64,000 nt of DNA from Flavobacterium denitrificans DSM 15936 (GTDB taxonomy: Bacteria; Bacteroidota; Bacteroidia; Flavobacteriales; Flavobacteriaceae). Below the pieces are notes generated by a model. It saw only the letters and a program-made list of their open reading frames with translations. It did no database searches and had not been told where the DNA came from. This document shows, in pieces, positions 8,405 to 17,266 of this stretch. The position numbers were made by a program, and so were the translations under genes. Position 1 is the stretch's first letter. The number at the start of each line of letters is the position of its first letter. Location: assembly GCF_000425445.1 (NCBI RefSeq), contig NZ_KE384377.1, forward strand, positions 248,001 to 312,000. The letters are read 5' to 3'.

Positions 8405-8412
8405 TATTTTTG
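8405..8412 (+). promoter_or_regulatory. -7 promoter element for the oxoamine synthase gene
   Basis: TATTTTTG matches the Bacteroidetes -7 consensus TAnnTTTG exactly, 37 bp before the ATG at 8450. No clear -33 TTG lies at the expected 17-23 bp distance. Confidence 0.4.
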
Positions 8413-8449
8413 CTCGCTGATTAAATTAAAAAAAGTACTACATTATATT

Positions 8450-9709
8450 ATGGTAAAAGATTTATTCGAGAGAATTCAGGACAATAAAGGACCTTTAGGA
8501 AAATGGGCTTCTCAAGCAGAAGGTTATTATGTTTTCCCAAAGTTAGAAGGAGAGTTGGGTCCTAGGATGACTTTTCATGGAAAAAATATTTTAAACTGGA
8601 GTTTAAATGATTATTTAGGTTTAGCAAATCATCCAGAAGTTCGTCAAGCAGATACAGATGCGGCAATTCAGTTTGGTGCAGCTTATCCAATGGGAGCTCG
8701 TATGATGTCTGGACACACTACGTACCACGAACAATTAGAAAATGAATTAGCTGAATTCGTAATGAAAGAATCTGCTTATTTGTTGAATTTTGGTTACCAA
8801 GGAATGGTTTCTATCATTGATGCTTTGGTTACTAAAAATGACATTATTGTTTATGATGTAGATTCACATGCTTGTATCATTGATGGTGTTCGTTTGCACA
8901 TGGGTAAACGTTTCACATACAAACACAATGATCTTGAAAGTATGGAGAAAAACTTGCAGCGTGCTACAAAAATGGCTGAAGAAACTGGTGGAGGTATTTT
9001 ATTTATCACTGAAGGAGTTTTTGGAATGCGCGGACAGCAAGGAAAATTGAAAGAAATTGTTGCAATGAAGGAAAAATACAATTTCCGTTTGTTGGTAGAT
9101 GATGCACACGGTTTTGGAACACTTGGTAAAACAGGTGCTGGAGCAGGTGAGGAGCAAGGAGTTCAAGATCAAATTGATGTTTACTTCTCTACTTTTGCAA
9201 AATCTATGGCTAATATCGGTGCTTTTGTAGCGGCTGATAAAACGGTTATTGACTATTTAAAATACAACTTGCGTTCTCAAATGTTTGCAAAAGCATTGCC
9301 AATGATTCAAACAATTGGTTCTTTGAAGCGTTTAGAGTTGTTGCGTAAATCTTCGGCAATTAAAGATAAACTTTGGGAAAACGTGAATGCATTGCAAAGC
9401 GGTCTTAAAGAAAAAGGATTTAATATTGGAGATACAAATACTTGTATTACGCCAGTTTATTTAGAAGGAAGCATTCCTGAAGCAATGGTAATGGTAAACG
9501 ATTTAAGAGAAAACTACGGTATTTTCCTTTCGATTGTTGTTTATCCAGTTATTCCAAAAGGAATTATTTTGTTGAGAATGATTCCAACTGCTTCTCATAC
9601 ACTTGCTGATATTGAAGAAACATTAACTGCTTTCGAAGCAATTCGCGAGAAATTAGTTAACGGAACTTATAAAGAAATTGCTGAACGTACAACTGTTGAC
9701 GTTTCGTAA
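8450..9709 (+). CDS. PLP-dependent alpha-oxoamine synthase (serine palmitoyltransferase / cysteate acyltransferase type)
   Basis: This 419-residue cytosolic enzyme belongs to the AONS/KBL/SPT family, which condenses an amino acid with an acyl thioester and releases CO2. Visible are the glycine-rich NFGYQGM segment, the PLP-contacting DDAHGFGT motif and the Schiff-base lysine Lys251 in STFAKSMA. Many Bacteroidota use such an enzyme to make long-chain bases: serine palmitoyltransferase for sphingolipids, or a cysteate-specific enzyme for the sulfonolipid base capnine in Flavobacterium and relatives. Sequence alone does not decide between them here. It is monocistronic, with a -7 box upstream and a terminator downstream. 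2-amino-3-ketobutyrate CoA ligase or BioF is less likely, since no partner genes are adjacent. Confidence 0.85.
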   Translation: MVKDLFERIQDNKGPLGKWASQAEGYYVFPKLEGELGPRMTFHGKNILNWSLNDYLGLANHPEVRQADTDAAIQFGAAYPMGARMMSGHTTYHEQLENELAEFVMKESAYLLNFGYQGMVSIIDALVTKNDIIVYDVDSHACIIDGVRLHMGKRFTYKHNDLESMEKNLQRATKMAEETGGGILFITEGVFGMRGQQGKLKEIVAMKEKYNFRLLVDDAHGFGTLGKTGAGAGEEQGVQDQIDVYFSTFAKSMANIGAFVAADKTVIDYLKYNLRSQMFAKALPMIQTIGSLKRLELLRKSSAIKDKLWENVNALQSGLKEKGFNIGDTNTCITPVYLEGSIPEAMVMVNDLRENYGIFLSIVVYPVIPKGIILLRMIPTASHTLADIEETLTAFEAIREKLVNGTYKEIAERTTVDVS

Positions 9710-9751
9710 TTACGAATAAAAATAGATTCTCTTAAGTGGGAATTATGTAAA

Positions 9752-9788
9752 AAAATCCATTTGTTATACGAATGGATTTTTTTTATTT
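9752..9788 (+). terminator. Terminator of the oxoamine synthase gene
   Basis: AAAATCCATT (9752-9761) pairs with AATGGATTTT (9771-9780), followed by T. Nearly the same stem is reused at 10335-10375, so the lipoprotein gene between them is bracketed by similar hairpins. Confidence 0.85.
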
Positions 9789-9832
9789 GGACTAACTTTA
9801 TTTCATAATCAACAAAATAAAAATAACGAATT

Positions 9833-10315
9833 ATGAAAAGAGTATTAGCAATAACGACACTTGTTTTAACAGTTCTTATTTCCTGTAAAAAAGCAACCGA
9901 TACTGAACCAGTTCAAATTGAACCAAAAGCGCCAAAAGATGCCGAATTAGTAGAACCAGCTGGCGATCAATGTTATGCTTCAAGACAAAATGGAAATGTA
10001 GTGTTGATAAGTTTTAATGTGAATTCACATCAAGAAGTTAACGGAAAACTAAGTTACAATTTAACCGGGAAAGATAAAAACGATGGAACTTTAGTAGGCA
10101 ACATGAAAGGTGATACTTTAATTGGAGATTATACGTTTTTGTCTGAAGGAGTTTCATCTGTTAGAGAAGTTGTTTTTCTGCAAAAAGACGGCGCTTTAAT
10201 TGAAGGATACGGTGATGTGGTTTCGACAAATGATAGAGTTACCTTTAAAGATAAATCAAAATTAAAATTTGATGCAAAAAATACATTGACTAAAGTTGAT
10301 TGTAAAGTAGAATAA
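9833..10315 (+). CDS. Lipoprotein of unknown function
   Basis: The 160-residue protein has a classic lipoprotein signal (SCKKA after a hydrophobic stretch) and a short acidic, proline-containing linker. After this comes a beta-rich domain containing GDQCYASRQNGN, repeated Gly-Asn and Gly-Asp turns and a second Cys near the C-terminus (VDCKVE), so a disulfide with the first is possible. I do not recognise the family. It is flanked by terminators on both sides and is therefore transcribed alone, from the 120-bp gap upstream. Confidence 0.8.
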   Translation: MKRVLAITTLVLTVLISCKKATDTEPVQIEPKAPKDAELVEPAGDQCYASRQNGNVVLISFNVNSHQEVNGKLSYNLTGKDKNDGTLVGNMKGDTLIGDYTFLSEGVSSVREVVFLQKDGALIEGYGDVVSTNDRVTFKDKSKLKFDAKNTLTKVDCKVE

Positions 10316-10334
10316 ATAAAGTTTTTATATAATG

Positions 10335-10375
10335 AAAAATCCATTCGTTTTGGGGCGAATGGATTTTTTATTTTT
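10335..10375. terminator. Bidirectional terminator
   Basis: A 13-bp stem, AAAAATCCATTCG (10335-10347) with its complement at 10356-10368, has T-runs on both strands. It separates the lipoprotein gene from the convergent acetyltransferase-like gene. Confidence 0.85.
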
Positions 10376-10411
10376 AAAACTGAACACTAAAAACTTTTCA
10401 CTGAATACTTT

Positions 10412-11530
10412 TTACAAATTCTTCAAATAAGTCTTTCTTTGGCAGTGAATTATCGGGTCAAAATTTTTCCAAAGTAAATGAATTGCATTGTTCTCCAATA
10501 ATTCGGGAGTTCGGATGCAGTTTCTGATTCCTTTTTCTGAAAAAGTCTTGTAATATTCATCAAAAATAAGCGCTGTTACACCTTTGTTCTGATAATCAGG
10601 GTGTACTCCGATCAAGTAAAAAACAACATCCTTACTGTGTTTTCTCGCTTTAAGAAGATGTAAAAAACCAAAAGGAAATAATTTTCCTTTTATTTTTTGC
10701 AATGCTTCTGTAAAACTTGGCATTACAATACTGAAAGCAATCAAATTATCATTTTTATCAACAACAAATTTGATGTACTCCGGATTTATAAAGCTGATGT
10801 ATTTCTTTTTAAAATATTCTTTTTGAATGTCGGAAATAGCAACGAAAGAAGCTAGTTTTTCATAAGATTCATTGAACAAATCAAACATTTTGTCTACGTG
10901 AGGCATTATGTCTTTTGTTTTAGTGAAAGTTAGCGTTTTCAGTTCATATCGTTTTTTGATTAACGCTGTTGCTTTCTGAAAAAACTCTGGTTTTACATTT
11001 GAAAAAGGAAAAATACTTTCTATATATTGTTTTTCAACCTGAAAACCTAGCTCTTCAAAATGTGTAACATAATAGGGGTGATTGTACCAGGTAATCATAG
11101 TTCCAATTTGATCATAGCCTTCAGTCAAAACGCCTACTTTGTCTAAATTAGAAAAACCCATCGGGCCTTCGGCATGTTCTAGATTGTGTTTTCTTCCTAA
11201 TTCGTACACTTTTTCAAGCAATGCTTTTGTTACCTCAATATCATCAATAACGTCAAACCATCCAAAACGTACCTTTCTTTTATGCTGATTATTGACTTCA
11301 GACCAATTGATAATAGCTGTGATGCGCCCAACGAGTTCGTTGTTTTTGTAAGCCATATAAAAATAAGCTTCAGCATTGTCAAAAGCTGGGTTTTTGGTTT
11401 TGTCGAAAGATTCAAGTTCGTCAGCAATAATAGGGGGAACCCAATAAGGATTGTCCTTATAAAGTGAAAATGGGAATTTTATATATTCGGTTAATTCTTT
11501 TTTTGTTTTGGCTTCTTTTATTGTGATCAT
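10412..11530 (-). CDS. GNAT-like N-acetyltransferase family protein
   Basis: The 372-residue soluble protein opens with a segment found in a conserved Bacteroidota family (YKDNPYWVPP) and an N-terminal GNAT-like half containing the AYFYMAYKNNELVGRI beta-turn-beta pattern. The second half has another GNAT-like core with a V-stretch and an acyl-CoA-loop-like segment (YLIGVHPDYQNKGV). The substrate is unknown. The last residues are basic and no membrane segment is present. It sits 49 bp downstream of the outer-membrane protein gene on the same strand and may be cotranscribed with it. Confidence 0.7.
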   Translation of the reverse strand: MITIKEAKTKKELTEYIKFPFSLYKDNPYWVPPIIADELESFDKTKNPAFDNAEAYFYMAYKNNELVGRITAIINWSEVNNQHKRKVRFGWFDVIDDIEVTKALLEKVYELGRKHNLEHAEGPMGFSNLDKVGVLTEGYDQIGTMITWYNHPYYVTHFEELGFQVEKQYIESIFPFSNVKPEFFQKATALIKKRYELKTLTFTKTKDIMPHVDKMFDLFNESYEKLASFVAISDIQKEYFKKKYISFINPEYIKFVVDKNDNLIAFSIVMPSFTEALQKIKGKLFPFGFLHLLKARKHSKDVVFYLIGVHPDYQNKGVTALIFDEYYKTFSEKGIRNCIRTPELLENNAIHLLWKNFDPIIHCQRKTYLKNL

Positions 11531-11579
11531 TAAGTTGGAGTATAAGTTTCTCTTTTTTGTAGAGACTTAGTTATAAAAT

Positions 11580-12548
11580 TTATTCGTATTTAGATTTTCG
11601 TTTTCTTTCTTTTTCCTGATAATCGATTTGCTTTTCATTATCAGAATTCTTGTCTGCTTTTTCTTTGTTTTTAGTGGCGATCAATTTGTCTTTATACCAG
11701 CCATCATAACGCCAAGAAACGCCTATTCCACCATATAAAATGGAAGGGGTGTTTTTGAAGTTTGTGCTTATAGACGCATCAACCTGCATATTGGATGAAA
11801 GCAAATAAGCGGCGCCGCCACGTAAAATAGCATCGCTGTAAAAATCGCTTTTGTATCCTTGGTTTTCAATAAAACCAGACCATTTATCGTTAAATCCGTG
11901 CGTCAAAGTTAATACATATCCGTAACTTGGATAATCGGTTCCAATATAATCTGCAATAATATTAGTTACAAAAACCCATCTACCGCCTCCAAATAAGTTT
12001 TGGGTAACCAAAGCTACTTTAGGAGAAATCGCTCCGTCTGCTGAAAAATAATACGGATTATCTGCACCAACAAAGTTTGCTCCTGCAAATATAGAAACTG
12101 CCGGGATTAATTCACGCCAATTAAACGCATGATTGGCTTTGTAACTGTAAATATTGGCTTCTCTTTTATAATTTTTGTAAGGATCGTAAATTAAATATTT
12201 GGCTCCTAAAACAGTTTGTCTGAAATCATTTTTTTTGTAGCTAGTATATGGAGTGTCAAAGTTTTCCATTTGATATTGCACATCAAGAACAAATTCTAAT
12301 TGTTCAAGAAAAGCACCATATCGAAGTGTGAAGTCTGTTCCGAAACCGTTGGCATCATAATCTAATAAATCGTGTTTTTCCTTGATTCCATAAATACCAA
12401 GTTCTGCCTGAATTACTGATTTTCCAACAGCATAAGCCGACATGGTTTCGCCAGGACGGTTAGAGTTTATGACATCAGTATATTGTCCGAAAAAGAAATG
12501 GGGCACAAAAAAAAGAGCTGTGATAAATAATTTTTTAATTTTTAACAT
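11580..12548 (-). CDS. Outer-membrane beta-barrel, transporter (phenol MetA-like) family
   Basis: This 322-residue protein has a signal peptide (cleavage after FFFGQ), then alternating amphipathic strands rich in Tyr, Phe and Gly. The start contains NRPGET, a motif common at the N-terminus of the MetA-type outer-membrane transporter family. The C-terminal 40 residues are a charged Lys/Glu/Asp tail after the last strand, unusual for a barrel that normally ends with an aromatic residue. The solute is unknown. The downstream acetyltransferase-like gene is on the same strand. Confidence 0.65.
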   Translation of the reverse strand: MLKIKKLFITALFFVPHFFFGQYTDVINSNRPGETMSAYAVGKSVIQAELGIYGIKEKHDLLDYDANGFGTDFTLRYGAFLEQLEFVLDVQYQMENFDTPYTSYKKNDFRQTVLGAKYLIYDPYKNYKREANIYSYKANHAFNWRELIPAVSIFAGANFVGADNPYYFSADGAISPKVALVTQNLFGGGRWVFVTNIIADYIGTDYPSYGYVLTLTHGFNDKWSGFIENQGYKSDFYSDAILRGGAAYLLSSNMQVDASISTNFKNTPSILYGGIGVSWRYDGWYKDKLIATKNKEKADKNSDNEKQIDYQEKERKRKSKYE

Positions 12549-12647
12549 AAATGTATTTTTGGATTAAAAAGTTATAACGCATTTCAAATGTACTATATTT
12601 TATTATTTATTTAAGATTGATATTTTAATTTTAAACAGCGGATTTAT

Positions 12648-12655
12648 TAATTTTG
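12648..12655 (+). promoter_or_regulatory. -7 promoter element for the DUF4834-YfhO genes
   Basis: TAATTTTG is an exact TAnnTTTG match, 17 bp before the ATG at 12673. A TTG is present only 28 bp upstream, longer than the usual spacer. Confidence 0.4.
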
Positions 12656-12672
12656 GCAAAAATTATATAGTT

Positions 12673-12960
12673 ATGCAAGAAGCATCTTTTACAAATTTGT
12701 TTAAAACGATAATGTGGATCATTGCGTTTTATTATATTTTTAAATTTTTAGCTAGAATCTTTTTGCCTGTATTGGTAAAAAAAGCGGTTGAAAAAGCAGG
12801 TGAAAATTTTCAGAGACAACAACAATATAGTCAAGACAACTCTTGGCAAAGAACTCAAAATAACAACAACGATGAGATAATCATCAACACTGCGAATGCA
12901 AAAAATCCTCGCGAAACCAAAAAAGTGGGTGATTATGTTGATTACGAAGAAATAGATTAA
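12673..12960 (+). CDS. DUF4834 family small membrane protein
   Basis: This 95-residue protein has one N-terminal transmembrane segment (about 10-34), then a basic amphipathic stretch, a Gln/Asn-rich linker and a conserved acidic C-terminal end (KKVGDYVDYEEID). That tail is the hallmark of DUF4834, a Bacteroidota family of unknown role. It lies 50 bp before the YfhO gene, a pairing usual in flavobacteria. Confidence 0.8.
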   Translation: MQEASFTNLFKTIMWIIAFYYIFKFLARIFLPVLVKKAVEKAGENFQRQQQYSQDNSWQRTQNNNNDEIIINTANAKNPRETKKVGDYVDYEEID

Positions 12961-13010
12961 GTTTGTATCCTGATAAAATAGGATTCATCATTTAACCAAA
13001 CCTGCCAAAA

Positions 13011-15458
13011 TTGAAAATAGTAAATAAGTTCATTCCGCACGCCCTTGTAGTATTGGGCTTTATTCTCGTTTCATTAATTTATTTTTATCCCGTTCTGCAA
13101 GGAAAACAAATTTTCCAGTCAGATATTGCTCAATATACCGGAATGGCAAAAGAGCAAAACGACTTTAGAGCTGCGGAACATGCGGAACCTTATTGGACCA
13201 ATTCTGCTTTTGGCGGAATGCCGACTTATCAGTTAGGTGCAAATTATCCATACGATTTTGTGGGGAAAATTGATGACGTTTTGCGTTTTCTTCCTCGCCC
13301 TGCAGATTATCTGTTTCTTTATTTCTTAGGTTTTTACGGATTGTTATTAGTTTTAAAGACCGATCCTTTAAAAGCTTTTATTGGAGCAATTGCGTTTGGT
13401 TTTTCAACTTACTTGATTATCATACTTGGTGTTGGTCATAATGCAAAAGCACACGCTATTGCCTACATGCCGTTAGTTATTGCCGGATTTATACTCGTTT
13501 TTCAAAAAAAATACATTTGGGGAGGACTGCTCACCATGTTTGCTGTGGCGCTTGAAGTGAATGCAAATCACTTCCAGATGACCTATTATCTGTTAATTTT
13601 CTTATTGATACTATCAGGTTATTATGCTTTTACTTTTGTAAAAGATAAAGAATATAAGCCACTATTAATTGCTATTGGAACATTGGCTGTATCCGGAATT
13701 TTTGCTATTGGTGCTAACGCAACAAACTTATTAGCAACGAGTGAATATGCTAAATTTAGTACAAGAAGCAACAGCGAATTGACTTTTAATCCTGACGGAA
13801 CTAAAAAAGAAAACGAAAATGCTTTAAGTAGAGATTATATCACAGAATACAGTTACGGAATTGCGGAAAGTTTCAATCTAATTGCACCAAGACTTTTTGG
13901 AGGTTCAAATCATGAAAATGTAGGTACAGACAGCAGAATGTATTCTTTTATGATTGAGCATGGAGTTCCAACTACTGATGCAGAAAATTTTGTATCTGGA
14001 ATGCCAACATATTGGGGTGATCAGCCTATTGTAGCTGCGCCAGCATATATTGGTGCTGTGGTTTTCTTTTTGGCTGTTTTAGCCTTGTTTATTGATGACA
14101 GAAAAATAAAATATGTATTCCTTTCAGGAGCACTAGTTTCATTGATACTTTCATGGGGTAAAAATTTCGCTTTATTAACCGACTTTTTTATTGATTACGT
14201 GCCAATGTACGATAAGTTTAGGGCGGTTTCCTCAATTCAGGTTGTTCTTGAATTATGCATGCCAGTTCTCGCAGTTATGGGAATTCAGTCTTTCTTTAAA
14301 GCGAAAGACGAGCCGAAGACACAACAAAAAGCACTTATACAAACAGGAGTTTTTGGTTTGGGCGTTATTTTGATTTTGGTAATTGCTAAAGGTTTCTTCC
14401 ATTTTTCAGGAAGTAGTGACAATTATTTCATGGAGACTTACGGACCAGATTTTGTTGATGCTCTGAAAGAAGACAGAATGTCTCTGTATTCAGCTGATTT
14501 GCTTCGCTCTGGATTCTTTATAGTAGTTACCTTTGGCGTTTTATGGTTGTTTATCAAAAACAAATTTTCGCAAACTACAGCATTAATTATTGTTGCTGTT
14601 TTAATGATTTTTGATTTGTTTTTTGTTGATAAAAAATACGTTTCTGCTAAAGATTTTGTAAGCCCAGTCCAAATTGCTGCACCGTTTCAGGAAACTCCAG
14701 CCGATGCTAAGATTTTAGAAGATACTACGCATTATAGAGTTTTTGAAGTAAGCGGAAATATGTCAAGTGCACGTGCATCTTATTTCCATAATTCTATTGG
14801 AGGTTATCATGCTGCGAAGCCAAGAAGAATTCAACAGCTTTTTGATTATCAAATCGCTAAGAATAATCTTGAAGTGCTTAATATGCTTAATGTTAAGTAT
14901 GTAATCCAAACAGATAAAGAAGGAAAAGAAATTCCAACAATAAATCCTGATGCTAACGGAAACGCATGGTTTGTAAGTTCAGTAAAACTTGTAAACAAGG
15001 CGGATGATGTTATGAAAGCTTTGGATCATATCGATACTAAAAAAGTTGCTGTTTTCAATGTTCATGAGCATGAAGCTAAATTCCAAAATGCTCGCATGAA
15101 AAAAGCTTGGGATACAACTGGTACAATTAAAGTGGTTCAATACAAGCCAAATTATATCAAGTATCAAGCTAACAATATAAAAGATGGTTTGGCTGTTTTT
15201 TCTGAAATATATTACAAAAACGGATGGAACGCATATATTGATGGTAAGCCAGCAGATCATTTTCCAGTTGATTATGTTTTACGAGCAATGGAAGTTCCCG
15301 GAGGAACTAAAACTATAGAGTTTAAATTTGAGCCTCAAGTGATTAAAACTGGAGGGACAATTACGTTAATAAGTTCAATTGGAATGTTGTTGCTTTTAGG
15401 GGTAGGAATTTATTTTGAAAGCAGAAAAAATAGTTCAAAAAGCGAACTGAAAGATTAA
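13011..15458 (+). CDS. YfhO family membrane protein (GT-C-like)
   Basis: This is an 815-residue polytopic protein of about 13 helices, a long extracytoplasmic C-terminal domain (about 550-790) and a final helix. YfhO proteins are related to GT-C lipid-carrier glycosyltransferases; in Gram-positives YfhO takes part in glycosylating lipoteichoic acid. The N-terminal loop contains the acidic SDIAQYTGM and the NSAFGGMPTYQ segment typical of the family. The start is TTG at 13011: the next in-frame ATG lies beyond the first helix. The downstream genes encode a glycosyltransferase and a flippase, which supports surface-glycan synthesis. Confidence 0.85.
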   Translation: MKIVNKFIPHALVVLGFILVSLIYFYPVLQGKQIFQSDIAQYTGMAKEQNDFRAAEHAEPYWTNSAFGGMPTYQLGANYPYDFVGKIDDVLRFLPRPADYLFLYFLGFYGLLLVLKTDPLKAFIGAIAFGFSTYLIIILGVGHNAKAHAIAYMPLVIAGFILVFQKKYIWGGLLTMFAVALEVNANHFQMTYYLLIFLLILSGYYAFTFVKDKEYKPLLIAIGTLAVSGIFAIGANATNLLATSEYAKFSTRSNSELTFNPDGTKKENENALSRDYITEYSYGIAESFNLIAPRLFGGSNHENVGTDSRMYSFMIEHGVPTTDAENFVSGMPTYWGDQPIVAAPAYIGAVVFFLAVLALFIDDRKIKYVFLSGALVSLILSWGKNFALLTDFFIDYVPMYDKFRAVSSIQVVLELCMPVLAVMGIQSFFKAKDEPKTQQKALIQTGVFGLGVILILVIAKGFFHFSGSSDNYFMETYGPDFVDALKEDRMSLYSADLLRSGFFIVVTFGVLWLFIKNKFSQTTALIIVAVLMIFDLFFVDKKYVSAKDFVSPVQIAAPFQETPADAKILEDTTHYRVFEVSGNMSSARASYFHNSIGGYHAAKPRRIQQLFDYQIAKNNLEVLNMLNVKYVIQTDKEGKEIPTINPDANGNAWFVSSVKLVNKADDVMKALDHIDTKKVAVFNVHEHEAKFQNARMKKAWDTTGTIKVVQYKPNYIKYQANNIKDGLAVFSEIYYKNGWNAYIDGKPADHFPVDYVLRAMEVPGGTKTIEFKFEPQVIKTGGTITLISSIGMLLLLGVGIYFESRKNSSKSELKD

Positions 15459-15499
15459 GTTTTTAGATAAAAGTCTCAAAAATTATTAAAATAGTTTTC

Positions 15500-15718
15500 T
15501 TGGCTATTTTTGATTTATTCGTTTTCATTTTTTGTGGTATTTTCATGATGGGGTATGATGATTCTTATTCAGAGACTCAAGGAGAATATTTTAGTTTTTC
15601 AAACATGAAAATGGAATACAAAATTGTTTGGGGATTTTATAATTTTTGGATTGTTTTGAATTGCATACTTTTATCTTATGTTCTATTTAAACTTTATAAA
15701 AGATTTATTTTAAAATAA
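15500..15718 (+). CDS. Small two-helix membrane protein, possibly a remnant
   Basis: A 72-codon frame from a TTG encodes two hydrophobic helices separated by a short polar loop (DDSYSETQGEY). The frame is open upstream to a stop at 15464-15466, with lysine-rich codons before the TTG, but contains no ATG. The true start may therefore be non-canonical, or the gene may have lost its start. No family is recognised. It is followed in another frame by a 58-codon open stretch (15721-15897), so a frameshifted older gene is possible. Confidence 0.4.
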   Translation: MAIFDLFVFIFCGIFMMGYDDSYSETQGEYFSFSNMKMEYKIVWGFYNFWIVLNCILLSYVLFKLYKRFILK

Positions 15719-15720
15719 TT

Positions 15721-15897
15721 TATGGAGAAGAAAAAAACATTATTTGTGAAGTAAATCAAAATGATACAGAGCAAGAAAGAAAAAATGAAATGAAGTCGTT
15801 ATCTTATCTAGAAAGGTTAGAAAGATTAATGATACTTATTGAAGTCTCATATACATTAAAGAAAGTAAATAGAATCGCGCTTGGAAAAGCTTTTTAA
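15721..15897 (+). pseudogene. Open stretch in a shifted frame; possible remnant or 35-residue gene
   Basis: Reading from 15721, the frame is open for 58 codons to TAA at 15895-15897, in a different frame from the preceding small gene. The only ATG is at 15790 (start MKSLSYLERLERLM), leaving 35 residues that form a Leu-rich amphipathic helix. No start or family supports a full gene. It may be the tail of a decayed protein whose front is the 15500 frame. Confidence 0.25.
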
Positions 15898-15931
15898 TTC
15901 ATTTTCTTAAAATATTAACCCTATTATTTCC

Positions 15932-17218
15932 TTGGAACAAAAAAAGCTCTTAATAATTACCTATTACTTTCCGCCAGCAGGAGGGCCAGGCGTGCAACGT
16001 TGGTTGAAATTTACAAAATATCTGCCTGAATTTGATATTCAGCCGATTGTTTATATTCCTGAAAACCCCACTTATCCAATTGTTGATGAAGGTTTGGTGA
16101 GAGAAATTTCGGATAAAGTAGTTATTCTTAAAAATAAAATATGGGAGCCTTATCAATTGGCTTCTGTATTTTCGAAAAATAAAACCAAGAAAATCAGTTC
16201 TGGAATTTTCCCACATAAAAAAAAGCAAACATTTTTGGATAAGACTTTTCTTTGGGTTAGAGGAAATCTTTTTATTCCAGATGCTCGTGTTTTTTGGGTA
16301 AAACCATCAGTTTCTTATTTAGAAAAATACATTCAGGAAAATAATATTGATACGATTGTAACTTCTGGACCTCCGCATAGTCTGCACTTAATTGGTTTAG
16401 AATTACAAAAGAAATTAAAAGTAAAATGGTTTGCTGATTTTCGTGATCCTTGGACAACTATTGGTTATCATAAAGCGCTTCGTTTATCTTCTTATGCTGA
16501 AAAAAAACATAAAAGTTTAGAGCATAAAGTGCTTAATTCAGCAGATGAAATTATCGTAACAAGTAAAACTACTAAAGCCGAATTTGAAGCAATTACCAAG
16601 AAACCTATTACGGTAATTACAAACGGTTATGATATAGAAGCAGTTGAAAAACAGACATTAGATACTAAATTTACTTTAGCTCATATCGGTTCTTTTCTGT
16701 CCGATAGAAATCCGCCATTTTTATGGGAGGTTTTTGTGGAATTGCTTCAAGAAGTTCCTGAGTTTAAAACACACTTAGAAATTAAGCTAATTGGAGCTGT
16801 AAGTCAGGAAGTTTTAGATGCAATAGAAGAAAATAAGCTAAAAGATTATTTAAATTTAGTTGGTTACGTTTCTCATAAAGAAGCGGTTGAACATCAAAGG
16901 AAGTCTCAGGTTTTGCTTTTGATTGAAATTAATTCAGAAGATACAAAAAGCATTATTCCGGGAAAATTGTTTGAATACATGGTCTCAAATCGCCCAATTG
17001 TTGCGATCGGGCCAAATGGTTCTGACTTCGCAGATATAGTTACACAGACAAATACTGGAGTATTTTTTGATTATTCTGAAAAAGCGAAATTAAAAAGTGT
17101 AATTTTGGACTTTTATAATCAATTTTTGGAAGGAAAATTGCAATCGCATGGAATTGGTTTACAGCAATATTCGCGAAAAAACCTAACAAAACAGTTAGCA
17201 GACCTGATTAAAAAGTAA
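15932..17218 (+). CDS. Family 4 glycosyltransferase
   Basis: This 428-residue GT-B glycosyltransferase has an N-terminal Rossmann half starting with LLIITYYFPPAGGPGVQRW, a common entry motif in flavobacterial GT4 enzymes. The second half has the donor-binding region (HIGSFLSDRNPP, IPGKLFEYMVSNRPIVAIG) with the conserved Glu before YM. It is cytoplasmic or membrane-associated; donor and acceptor are unknown. The start is TTG at 15932, the first possible codon before the conserved strand. It sits 48 bp upstream of the flippase gene and after YfhO, in a surface-polysaccharide block. Confidence 0.88.
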   Translation: MEQKKLLIITYYFPPAGGPGVQRWLKFTKYLPEFDIQPIVYIPENPTYPIVDEGLVREISDKVVILKNKIWEPYQLASVFSKNKTKKISSGIFPHKKKQTFLDKTFLWVRGNLFIPDARVFWVKPSVSYLEKYIQENNIDTIVTSGPPHSLHLIGLELQKKLKVKWFADFRDPWTTIGYHKALRLSSYAEKKHKSLEHKVLNSADEIIVTSKTTKAEFEAITKKPITVITNGYDIEAVEKQTLDTKFTLAHIGSFLSDRNPPFLWEVFVELLQEVPEFKTHLEIKLIGAVSQEVLDAIEENKLKDYLNLVGYVSHKEAVEHQRKSQVLLLIEINSEDTKSIIPGKLFEYMVSNRPIVAIGPNGSDFADIVTQTNTGVFFDYSEKAKLKSVILDFYNQFLEGKLQSHGIGLQQYSRKNLTKQLADLIKK

Positions 17219-17231
17219 TTCAAAAAATTTA

Positions 17232-17247
17232 TCCCGAAAAGTCGGGA
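17232..17247. repeat. Short hairpin TCCCGA-AAAG-TCGGGA
   Basis: A perfect 6-bp dyad in the 48-bp gap between the glycosyltransferase and flippase genes. A similar CCGAT..ATCGG dyad occurs at 19548-19559. There is no T-tract, so it is probably not a terminator. Confidence 0.5.
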
Positions 17248-17266
17248 CTACATCTAAACTCAAGAA

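Noticed and set aside
8450..9709. BioF (biotin synthesis) assignment for the oxoamine synthase
   Set aside because: No other bio genes are nearby, and the lineage is known to use this enzyme family for long-chain base synthesis; the exact substrate is left open.
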